Below, in pieces: positions 1 to 7,716 of a DNA stretch of 64,000 bases. Source of the DNA: Bovifimicola ammoniilytica. GTDB taxonomy: Bacteria; Bacillota; Clostridia; Lachnospirales; Lachnospiraceae. The stretch spans positions 186,001 through 250,000 of the forward strand of contig NZ_JAOQJN010000001.1 in NCBI RefSeq assembly GCF_025567085.1, read 5' to 3'. The notes beneath the pieces were generated by a model, which saw only the letters and a program-made list of their open reading frames with translations, did not search any database and was not told the origin of the DNA. The position numbers and the translations under genes are program-made. Position 1 is the first letter of the stretch. Each line of letters begins with the position of its first letter.

Positions 1-162
1 TACCGAGGAAGTTCCAAGGAGGTTATGGAAAAGAGTGGTACAGGAATCGGACTTTTTCTATCGAGAGAAATTATCGAAAAACACGGAGGTACGATTACGG
101 TAACCTCACGCAAAAAGAAAAAAGGAAGCATGTTTGTGATTCAATTACCATATGTTGGTTAA
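1..162 (+). CDS. Sensor histidine kinase, C-terminal fragment cut by the window start
   Basis: The frame is open from the first base and encodes the end of a HATPase_c domain: the G2/ATP-lid motif GTGIGLFLSREIIEKHGG, a basic stretch and the typical hydrophobic last strand (MFVIQLP). Only 53 residues are visible, so the sensor part and the signal sensed are unknown. A terminator follows and then an ABC ATPase and FtsX-type permease on the same strand. In Firmicutes a kinase next to such a pair usually belongs to a peptide-antibiotic sensing and resistance module. That role is an inference from context. Confidence 0.85.
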   Translation, partial: YRGSSKEVMEKSGTGIGLFLSREIIEKHGGTITVTSRKKKKGSMFVIQLPYVG

Positions 163-171
163 ATTTTAAAT

Positions 172-214
172 GAGCAGAAATCTTACAATTCTGTAAGGCT
201 TCTGCTCGTTTTTT
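172..214 (+). terminator. Rho-independent terminator after the kinase gene
   Basis: The arm GAGCAGAA..CTTACA pairs with TGTAAG..TTCTGCTC around a short AT loop and is followed by a run of T. It separates the kinase from the ABC genes, which therefore probably have their own promoter. Confidence 0.8.
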
Positions 215-339
215 GAAAGTGAAATGAAAGATTATCCTGATACAATTTGGATGTAGGTTGAAAAATGACCAAATATATAAACAGGCAAAGAAAGCGTGCT
301 GAAAAGGTACGCTTTACAGAATTGAAAAGGAGGCAACAC

Positions 340-1014
340 ATGAGTGTGATATTAGAAACCAAACAGCTTTGTAAGTTTTATGGCGCAGGTGAGAATCAGG
401 TCAAAGCGGTCAATCAGGTGGACATTCAGATTGAGCAGGGAGAATTTGTCGCAATTGTTGGAAAGTCAGGATCCGGTAAAAGTACATTACTTCATATGCT
501 TGGAGGGCTTGATACCCCGACAAAAGGCAGTGTTACTTTAGCAGGGAAAGATTTATACAGGATGAAGGAAGATGCCCTTGCTGTTTTCCGCAGAAGAAAA
601 ATCGGATTTGTTTTTCAGGCATTTAATCTGGTTTCATCTATTAATGTCTGGGAAAATATTGTACTGCCACTGGGGCTGGATGGAAGAAAAGTGGATGAAG
701 CATATGTAAATGATATTATTGCAACTCTGGGAATTGAAAAGAGGATTTACAATCTGCCAAATCAGTTATCCGGAGGACAGCAGCAGAGAGTAGCGATTGC
801 AAGAGCACTGGTGAATCGTCCGGAAATTATATTTGCGGATGAGCCGACAGGCAATCTTGATTCTAAGACCAGTGATGAGGTGATTGCCCTGTTTAAGATG
901 ACAGCAAAAAAATATGGACAGACAATTGTAATGATTACCCATGATGACGAAATTGCACAGGTTGCTGACCGTATTCTGGTGATTGAGGACGGACAGGTGG
1001 TGGATTTCAGATGA
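340..1014 (+). CDS. ABC transporter ATP-binding protein of the MacB/BceA (antimicrobial peptide) type
   Basis: This is a cytoplasmic ATPase that powers the permease encoded next to it. It carries Walker A GKSGSGKST, a Q-loop, the signature LSGGQQQR, Walker B IIFADEPTGNLDS and the H-loop in MITHDD. The 224-aa length and the 'EPTGNLDS' wording are typical of the FtsE/LolD/MacB/BceA branch, which works with FtsX-like permeases. The ATG chosen has an AAAAGGAGG site eight bases upstream; an upstream in-frame ATG at 265 has no such site. A 7-bp hairpin (AAAGCGT/ACGCTTT) lies just before the ribosome site. The gene overlaps the permease by four bases (ATGA), so the two are translationally coupled. 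Substrate unknown; bacitracin- or lantibiotic-like peptides are the usual guess. Confidence 0.9.
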   Translation: MSVILETKQLCKFYGAGENQVKAVNQVDIQIEQGEFVAIVGKSGSGKSTLLHMLGGLDTPTKGSVTLAGKDLYRMKEDALAVFRRRKIGFVFQAFNLVSSINVWENIVLPLGLDGRKVDEAYVNDIIATLGIEKRIYNLPNQLSGGQQQRVAIARALVNRPEIIFADEPTGNLDSKTSDEVIALFKMTAKKYGQTIVMITHDDEIAQVADRILVIEDGQVVDFR

Positions 1015-3455
1015 AGACAATAAGCAGGATTGCATATAGCAATGACAAAAAGAACAAGACAAGAAGTATACTGATTATGATGTCCATATGTCTGACCACG
1101 ATGTTGCTTGTGATTATCAGTACTGTGGGAAATGGAATGATACGTTTGCAGAAAAGTCAGGCGGCAGGCTCATATGGAAACAATTATGGTCTGTTTGTCG
1201 CAGCAGATGCCTCGCAGATAAAGGAAGTAAGCCGCCGTGCAGAAATAGATGCAATAGGAATTATGTGTACAGAAGGCATCATAAAAGGCAATGAAAACGG
1301 CGGGTTTGTCTGCATGGATGAGACTGCAAGAAAAATGCTTCCCTATAATAAGGAATATGAGTTAAAGGAAGGAAAGTATCCGAAAAAAATGCAGGAAATT
1401 GCCGCCGGAAGAGCTTTTTTTCGTGCAATGGGATATGATGATGTAAAGGTCGGAGATACGGTTACACTGGATTACCGTGCAGGGATGCGGTCAGAATATA
1501 AGCCGGAAGAGTTTGTTGTCAGCGGAATCTTATATGACCGGGATGAGTATACCATCGAGGCATCTTATGTTGCTTTCGGGTCACAGGAGTTTTATGATGA
1601 GCACGTTGCAGAGAATGACAGACAGTATAATATTTATTTTACTTTAAATGATTCTGCAAATGTATCTATGAATAATATTGAACCGGTTATAAAGCAGATT
1701 GCAGCAGCTTGTGGGATTGAAGAAAAAAACGTTATAGTCAATGATCTCTATCTGCGATGGGTATTGCAGCCGAGTTATGAAACGATTGCGGTATGCGGGG
1801 TTTTGATTCTTGCAATTGTACTTTTCTCTGTTGTGGTCATTTATAATATTTTTCAGGTCGGTATTGCCAACAAGATACAGGAGTATGGAAAAATCAAGGC
1901 TCTGGGAGCGACAAAAAAGCAGATGAAACAACTGATCTTCAGAGAGGGTATGTTTTTGACAATTTTTTCAATACCGGTTGGATTGCTTCTTGGTTTTCTG
2001 ATTGCAAAATGCGGTTTTAACTGGCTGGTAGAACAGGGAAACCTTGTATCAACCCAAACTGGCTCTATGGGAGACCAAAATCAGCAGGTGCCACTGTTTT
2101 CCCTGCCTGTTATACTTCTATGTATTTTCGTATCATTTCTTACCGTTGCTTTGGCACTGCGCAAACCAATGAAAATTGTTTCACGGATTTCACCTATCGA
2201 AGCAACACGGTATTTAGAAAATGCAGAAACACACAAAAAAGGAAAACGAAATGGCAGAAAAAATGTCACCGTGTTTTCTATGGCAATGGCAAATATAACG
2301 GGTAATCCAAAAAGAACCATTGGTACCATCCTCACACTGGGGCTTTCCTGCGCATTGTTTGTGATTATCTCTAATTATGTAGGAAATATTGATACGGAGC
2401 ATGAAGCACGTCTTTCCGTTAATCATGGACAATTTGAACTGCAGCTTGACTATTCTGCTGAGTACGATGAAAGATATCCGGAGAATAATCTGGATACGAT
2501 TCTGACGGATAATCCATTGAATGATTCGCTGATTGAAGAAATCAAAAGCATTCCGGGAGTGACAGATGTCATGACGAGAGAGATTGTCTCTGTAAATCTG
2601 AACGGAACAAGATTTCCGGCTGATATTGTGAGTAAAAATGATTTTGATTTTATGCGCCAGGACGGGGACATTGGCTCTATGGACTATGATCAGGCGGTAA
2701 AGAATGGTGAAATTTTCTTTGGTTGGTCGATGTGGATGGAACAAGATGGATATGCTCCGGGTGAATCCATTGCATTTGACTTTGAGAATGGAAGTGAAAC
2801 CTATACCTATCAGGGAAAGATTGCAGGATCCTTTGTAAGCGCGGACACTTATCTTGTCATTCCGGAAGGTGTATACCGTTCCATGAATCCGAGGGGAACA
2901 GCCTATGGATATCTGTGGGTGGACTGTGATAAAAAAGATATGGCATCTGTGGAACAGAGTCTGAATACTTTGATTTCTAATACTTCGCATATAAAAATGG
3001 ATACCTATCATGCACAGTTACAATCTGCAGAATTCACAGCCCGCATGATGAAGCTTGGCTGTTATCTGTTTATGGCGGTTGTAGGACTCATCGGTTTTAT
3101 GAATATGGCAAACACCATAATCATGAATATTACGACAAAAAAGCAGGAATATGGTGTATTACAGGCTGTGGGTATGACAAATAAACAATTAAATTTATGT
3201 CTGCAGTTACAGGGAATGATGTTTACGGTTGGTACCATATGCGTAGCTTTGATCATTGGTCTGCCGCTCGGCTATGCACTTTTTTCCTATGCAAAACATA
3301 ATGGAATATTTGGAATGAATATCTATCATGTTCCAATCGTACCAATTTTTATTATGATTTTTTTGGTCGGTCTGTTGCAGATTGTACTTTCCTGCGTTTT
3401 AAGCAGTAATCTGAAAAAGGAAACGCTGGTAGAAAGAATAAGGTATCAGGGATAG
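1011..3455 (+). CDS. FtsX-like ABC transporter permease
   Basis: This 814-aa membrane protein is the partner of the preceding ATPase. The hydrophobic pattern gives one TM near residue 25, a large external domain, three TMs (about 260 to 385), one TM near 440, a second external domain and three final TMs (about 690 to 805). That is two FtsX/MacB_PCD-type halves in tandem. The helix pairs carry the usual coupling motif (YGKIKALGAT in the first half, YGVLQAVGMT in the second). The size and duplicated layout differ from the roughly 650-aa BceB type, so the pair is better called a general MacB/SalY-like exporter than a confirmed bacitracin transporter. Confidence 0.9.
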   Translation: MKTISRIAYSNDKKNKTRSILIMMSICLTTMLLVIISTVGNGMIRLQKSQAAGSYGNNYGLFVAADASQIKEVSRRAEIDAIGIMCTEGIIKGNENGGFVCMDETARKMLPYNKEYELKEGKYPKKMQEIAAGRAFFRAMGYDDVKVGDTVTLDYRAGMRSEYKPEEFVVSGILYDRDEYTIEASYVAFGSQEFYDEHVAENDRQYNIYFTLNDSANVSMNNIEPVIKQIAAACGIEEKNVIVNDLYLRWVLQPSYETIAVCGVLILAIVLFSVVVIYNIFQVGIANKIQEYGKIKALGATKKQMKQLIFREGMFLTIFSIPVGLLLGFLIAKCGFNWLVEQGNLVSTQTGSMGDQNQQVPLFSLPVILLCIFVSFLTVALALRKPMKIVSRISPIEATRYLENAETHKKGKRNGRKNVTVFSMAMANITGNPKRTIGTILTLGLSCALFVIISNYVGNIDTEHEARLSVNHGQFELQLDYSAEYDERYPENNLDTILTDNPLNDSLIEEIKSIPGVTDVMTREIVSVNLNGTRFPADIVSKNDFDFMRQDGDIGSMDYDQAVKNGEIFFGWSMWMEQDGYAPGESIAFDFENGSETYTYQGKIAGSFVSADTYLVIPEGVYRSMNPRGTAYGYLWVDCDKKDMASVEQSLNTLISNTSHIKMDTYHAQLQSAEFTARMMKLGCYLFMAVVGLIGFMNMANTIIMNITTKKQEYGVLQAVGMTNKQLNLCLQLQGMMFTVGTICVALIIGLPLGYALFSYAKHNGIFGMNIYHVPIVPIFIMIFLVGLLQIVLSCVLSSNLKKETLVERIRYQG

Positions 3456-3560
3456 CAAGTAATATGTAATGAACTAGGTCTTAACGAAGAGGAGAAATAG
3501 ATAACTTGCAGATTTGTATGTATGGTAAATCTAAACTGTATTTTAGCAATATTTCCTGAG

Positions 3561-3656
3561 TGGGGGCAGAAAGTGCCCCCACTTTCACTATTTGGGGGCG
3601 AAAAGCACCACCAAAATGATAAAATGGGGGCAAAAGTGCCATCACATATAATAAAC
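3561..3656. repeat. Three GC-rich direct repeats at an exact 32-bp period
   Basis: Three units begin TGGGGGC at 3561, 3593 and 3625. Each has a conserved 16-base core (TGGGGGC, then purines, then GTGCC or GCACC) and a variable AT-rich tail. The rest of this gap of about 295 bases is plain AT-rich sequence with no gene. Spaced terminal repeats like these resemble the multiple transposase binding sites at the ends of IS21-type elements. No transposase is present, so at most this would be a solitary end. Confidence 0.7.
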
Positions 3657-3750
3657 AAAGCCATCTTTGGATGTGTACATAATTATGCTTGAATTTCTTA
3701 TACAATCAGTATAACATAATGGTCAGTGGCTGAAATCCATAGAATTTAAG

Positions 3751-4068
3751 TTGCCGATTATAGAAAAAAAGTTTATACTAAGTTTGGACAATGATACACA
3801 GAATGAGACGGTTGTCTTGCTTTCCCTCAAAAAAGATACACCTAAGATTGAGGTTACAATGGAGCCTGATGAAGAGAGTAATTATACACCACAAGAAAAG
3901 GCTACTTATTCAAAGATTAAGGAATATGTGAAGGACAAGTATAGTGTGAATGTGCATACTTATTATATGGCATCAACCAGAAGAAAGATTGAGAATAATC
4001 CTGCAAAACCGGAGTATATACTGACAGAAATCGGTATTGGTTACCGCATGAGGGAAAGAGACAAATAA
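3751..4068 (+). pseudogene. Chimeric remnant: end of an RlmD-like rRNA methyltransferase joined to the end of a KdpE-type regulator
   Basis: The 105-residue frame begins at a TTG without a convincing ribosome site. Residues 15 to 75 (ETVVLLSLKK, KATYSKIKEYV, DKYSVNVHTYY) read like the C-terminal extension of clostridial 23S rRNA uracil methyltransferases. From MASTRRKIENN onward the sequence is the winged-helix end of a KdpE/OmpR regulator (PEYILTEIGIGYRM). Neither parent enzyme's catalytic or receiver domain is present. The simplest reading is a deletion that fused two gene ends, possibly at the similar 'Y-I/M-A' sites. Both assignments are from memory of the families and need a search. Confidence 0.55.
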
Positions 4069-4087
4069 AGAGAAGGCAGGGATTTTT

Positions 4088-4960
4088 ATGCAATATACAG
4101 ATAATTCATGTTTATTTGCTGTTATGAGCACAGCAGAGTTTCGGGAAAGAAAAGAGGAATTTGCTTATCAAAAGGAGATGCTGCACAGTCTTGGTTCTAT
4201 TCGATACTGTAAGGCAGAGCTGTTTAAAGAGTGCATTCTCGGTACAATTCGGCTTCCACAAAAGAATGAACAGAAAAAAGCACAGCTTTCATTTGGATTC
4301 TATTTGACAGGCAGGAAAGTGTTTTTTGTCGAAGATGAAGGAAAAATGAAGGCATGGATAGAAAAGCAGACGAAGATGTTTCAGGAAGTTGATACACCGA
4401 AACAGTTGCTGTTACGGATTATGGAGCATATGATAGAAAAGGATACATTGTATTTTTCTCATATGGAGTCTGAGCTAGACAAACTGGAAGAGAAAATAAG
4501 TGGGGGAGCAGGAGGGAATAATAATTTTTTTACATCACTGACAAAGCATAGGCAAAAACTTTCTGAGTTTAATATTTATTATGAACAGTTGATAGACATT
4601 GCAGAATTGTTTAGTACCTGTGATTTTTATCAATCTGAACAGGATACACAAGGTTGGGATAGATTTATGCACCGTGTGGAACAATTGCAAAATCATGTAC
4701 ATCTTCTTCGTGAAAATGTGCTCCAGATACGTGAACTGTATCAATCAATGCAGGATGCACGTCAAAATAAAATTATGGCTGTAATTACCATTGTCACAAC
4801 TATTTTTCTTCCACTTACATTGATTACAGGCTGGTATGGAATGAATTTTGTATACATGCCGGAGCTGCAATGGTGGTATGGATATTTCGCTGTGATAATG
4901 ATATCACTCATCATTGTAATAGCAGAAATCATATATTTTAAAAATAAAAAATTCTTTTAA
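4088..4960 (+). CDS. corA: CorA-family magnesium/divalent cation channel
   Basis: This 290-aa protein has a long soluble, mostly helical N-terminal domain and two TM helices at the very end. The first TM carries the diagnostic YGMNF motif (ITGWYGMNF), followed by a short external loop (MPELQWWYG), the second TM and a basic tail (FKNKKFF). CorA proteins form pentameric channels for Mg2+ or related ions in the inner membrane. An AGGCAGGG stretch precedes the ATG. It follows the chimeric remnant containing a KdpE tail, so this may be what is left of an ion-transport locus. A strong terminator closes it. Confidence 0.88.
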   Translation: MQYTDNSCLFAVMSTAEFRERKEEFAYQKEMLHSLGSIRYCKAELFKECILGTIRLPQKNEQKKAQLSFGFYLTGRKVFFVEDEGKMKAWIEKQTKMFQEVDTPKQLLLRIMEHMIEKDTLYFSHMESELDKLEEKISGGAGGNNNFFTSLTKHRQKLSEFNIYYEQLIDIAELFSTCDFYQSEQDTQGWDRFMHRVEQLQNHVHLLRENVLQIRELYQSMQDARQNKIMAVITIVTTIFLPLTLITGWYGMNFVYMPELQWWYGYFAVIMISLIIVIAEIIYFKNKKFF

Positions 4961-4962
4961 TC

Positions 4963-5015
4963 AAAAAAAAGCAGATAACCTTAAGCTAATATGTTTTAAG
5001 GTTATCTGCTTTTTT
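4963..5015. terminator. Terminator after corA
   Basis: A long near-perfect hairpin, A-run then GCAGATAACCTTAA pairing with TTAAGGTTATCTGC, ends in a T-run. The symmetric A and T tracts would let it act in both directions. Confidence 0.9.
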
Positions 5016-5135
5016 CACATCATTTTTACGCATGGTTACCATTCTCACAGAATTCTCACATGGCATAAGGCAATTCCCACACTATTCTGACAAGGAAAAA
5101 ATTATAATACAGGTAAAGCAAAGGAGGAATGCGAA

Positions 5136-5528
5136 ATGAGTCATACATTGGAAGAAAGATGCAGGCAGTTGATGATACAAAGAAAATTTGAAAAATGTCA
5201 GAAAGAAATAGAAACAGCTATGGCAGAAAATCTTCATTGTGCAATTCCGCATAATTTGATGTGGATTTTATTGGAGAAGGAATCCAATCATGTATTTGCC
5301 ATGAAGCATTTTCGTGCTGCTTATGCATTAGATCCTACTTATGTTCCTGCACGGTATAACATGGAACAGTATGCGCAGATGTATCCGACAGGAAAATGTG
5401 CCTTTACGGAAGAGGATTGTCTGGTTAAAAATGATCAGCAGTTCGAATTGGTCTATGATGAGTGTATAGGAAGTGGCGAGAGGAAAATAGAGAAAGTCTT
5501 GCTGCAAAAAAGCATGAGTATTATTTAA
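5136..5528 (+). CDS. Small TPR-like protein with a foreign C-terminus
   Basis: The 130-aa frame starts after a good AAAGGAGG site. Residues 1 to about 100 are helical and contain a TPR-like unit (MKHFRAAYALDPTYVPARYNM), so a protein-protein role is likely; the partner is unknown. The last 20 or so residues (after ELVYDE) are low-complexity and lie just where a second frame encoding lysine-rich repeats begins. I read this as the junction with a deleted mobile element, meaning the native end of the protein is probably lost. It may be expressed but is likely truncated. Confidence 0.5.
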   Translation: MSHTLEERCRQLMIQRKFEKCQKEIETAMAENLHCAIPHNLMWILLEKESNHVFAMKHFRAAYALDPTYVPARYNMEQYAQMYPTGKCAFTEEDCLVKNDQQFELVYDECIGSGERKIEKVLLQKSMSII

Positions 5529-5656
5529 AACATAAGGAGGAAATCAAAGCATACCAAAAGAAGTACGCTGAGGAGAATAGCGATAAAGTAAAGCAACGAA
5601 AAAAGCAGTATTACGAAGATCATAAAGAGGAACAAGGTAAAAGAGGTCATTTCTGA
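5462..5656 (+). pseudogene. Lysine-rich repeat protein fragment from a mobile element
   Basis: Another frame overlapping the end of the preceding gene encodes about 60 residues of heptad-like, charged repeats (KKHEYYLKHKEE, KQRKKQYYEDHKEE). Such K/E/Y repeats are common in phage and conjugative-element proteins. It has no clear start of its own and runs directly into the helicase fragment near 5635, where the reading frame changes. I treat it as an internal fragment left by deletion and not as a functional gene. Confidence 0.4.
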
Positions 5657-5660
5657 TATT

Positions 5661-7520
5661 TTGTTCTTAAAGAAGCGTGACCGTGTGATGGATTTGGAGC
5701 CGGACTGGGTGCATCTGTCAGAGGATGAGAACGGCATTGCCATGAATAGCTATTTTGCCGAACACCCAGAGATGATTGTGGGAAAAATGGAAATGGTCAG
5801 CGGACCGTATGGTATGGAAAGTACCTGTATGCCCGATACCACAAGACCATTTGCACAGCAGCTACAGGAAGCGGTCAGCCATATTGACGGAGAGATAGAA
5901 GCGGTGGAGCTGGATGAGCTGGCAGATGAGCTTGCGGATGCCACCATTCCGGCGGACCCGGATGTCAAGAATTACAGCTATACTCTTGTGGACGACAAGG
6001 TGTATTACCGTGAAAATTCCATTATGAAGCCTGTGGATATGTCAGCTTCCATGCAGGAACGTATCAAGGGCATGGTGGGTATCCGAAACTGTACGCAGGA
6101 GCTTATCAATCTGCAATTAGAGGAATATCCGGATACAGTAATCAAGGAAAAGCAGGCGGAGTTAAACAGTTTATATGAAGCTTTTTCCAAGAAACACGGT
6201 CTGATTAACTCGCAGACAAACAAAAGAGCATTTAATCAGGACAGCAGCTATTGTCTGTTATGTTCTCTTGAAAAATTGGACGATGAAGGCAATTTCAAAG
6301 GCAAAGCGGATATGTTCACGAAGCGTACCATTAAAAAGGCAGAGGTTGTCACAAGTGTGGATACGGCAAGTGAAGCATTGGCAGTGTTCTTATCGGAAAA
6401 AGCAAGAGTTGACCTCGATTATATGGCAGAGCTGACTGGAAAAGATGTGGATACGGTCAAGGAGGAGCTGACAGGTATTATATTCCAGAATCCATTGACG
6501 GATCAATGGGAAACAGCAGATGAGTATCTAAGTGGAAATGTCCGTGACAAGCTGGAAACAGCAAAGGTTTATGCAGAGAGTCGCCCGGAATACGCTGTGA
6601 ATGTGCAGGCACTCACACAGGTACAGCCGAAGGAGCTGGATGCCAGCGAGATTGAGGTACGTATCGGTGCAACATGGATTGATCCGAAGTATATTGAGGA
6701 TTTTATGAGGGAGACTTTTGGAACGCCGAAGCGTTTATTAGACAGGAATGTCGTAGGAGTACAGTATTCCAATGTGACAGGACAGTGGAACATAAAGGGA
6801 AAAAATGCGGACTACAGTAATTCCCTTGTAAATATGACCTACGGTACAAGCCGGAGAAATGCCTATACCATTCTGGAGGATTCCCTGAACTTAAAGGACA
6901 GCCGTGTTTACGATACCATAGAGGAGGACGGCAAGGAAAAGAGAGTCCTGAATAAAAAGGAAACCACCATTGCATCACAGAAGCAGGAAACCATAAGGGA
7001 AGCATTTAAGGACTGGGTGTTCCGTGATCCGGAACGCAGACAGGTACTTGTGGCAAAATATAATCAGCTTTTCAATTCCACAAGACCAAGGGAATATGAC
7101 GGTTCACATCTGAAATTCCCCGGCATGACACCGGATATTGAGTTAAAGCATCACCAGAAAAATGCGGTGGCTCATGTACTTTATGGAGATAATACGCTGC
7201 TTGCCCATTGTGTGGGAGCCGGAAAGACTTTTGAAATGACAGCGGCAGCAATGGAGAGCAAACGTCTGGGATTATGTCAAAAGAGCTTATTTGTGGTTCC
7301 GAACCATTTGACGGAGCAGTGGGCAAGTGATTTTTTACGGTTATATCCCGGAGCAAATATCCTTGCTGCAACAAAGAAAGACTTTGAGCCTGCCAACCGT
7401 AAGAAATTTTGTTCCAGAATCGCCACGGGAGACTATGATGCGGTTATTATCGGGCATAGTCAGTTTGAGAAAATTCCGCTTTCACAGGAAAGACAGGTAC
7501 GCCGATTTCAAACAGTATGA
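5661..7520 (+). pseudogene. Helicase/methylase of an integrative conjugative element, internal fragment
   Basis: The 619 codons match the middle part of the giant SNF2-type helicase (often fused to a DNA methylase) carried by Firmicute conjugative elements. The characteristic phrase LFLKKRDRVMDLEPDWVHL starts the fragment, and the helicase core begins near residue 490 with LKHHQKNAVAHVLYGDN, Walker A GAGKTFEM and VVPNHLTEQWASDFL. The intact proteins are several times longer, so both ends are missing. The frame remains open upstream to about 5640 without a proper start, and downstream it shifts at about 7500 after 'IPLSQERQ'. It is not a functional helicase. Confidence 0.8.
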
Positions 7521-7669
7521 CGGAGCTTTACACCAATATGCGTTACCTTCAGTATGGTACGCTTCAGAAACTGGGACTGGGACATTTTGACAGTTGGGCA
7601 TCCTCTTTTGGAGAAACTCAGACAGCCATTGAGCTTGCACCGGAGGGCTATGCTTTAATAGGACGATAA
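7511..7669 (+). pseudogene. Second fragment of the same conjugative-element helicase
   Basis: After the frame break a different frame resumes helicase-like coding (NMRYLQYGTLQKLGLGHFDS, WASSFGETQTAIELAPEG). In intact relatives this segment lies further along the same protein, so some coding sequence was deleted between the two pieces. Similarity stops abruptly after APEG, about 65 bases before the serine recombinase gene. That suggests the point where the Tn4451-like unit inserted. Confidence 0.7.
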
Positions 7670-7716
7670 AGTTAACTATCCTAAATTGAAAATACATAAG
7701 GAAGGAGGTTAAGAGA

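Noticed and set aside
2214..3011. 265-codon open frame on the minus strand inside the FtsX permease gene
   Set aside because: It lies antisense to a well-supported gene, has no ribosome site and shows a composition expected from a shadow frame.
3446..3705. Minus-strand frames over the GC-rich repeats
   Set aside because: They are open only because of the repeat composition, overlap each other in different frames, and have no start signal.
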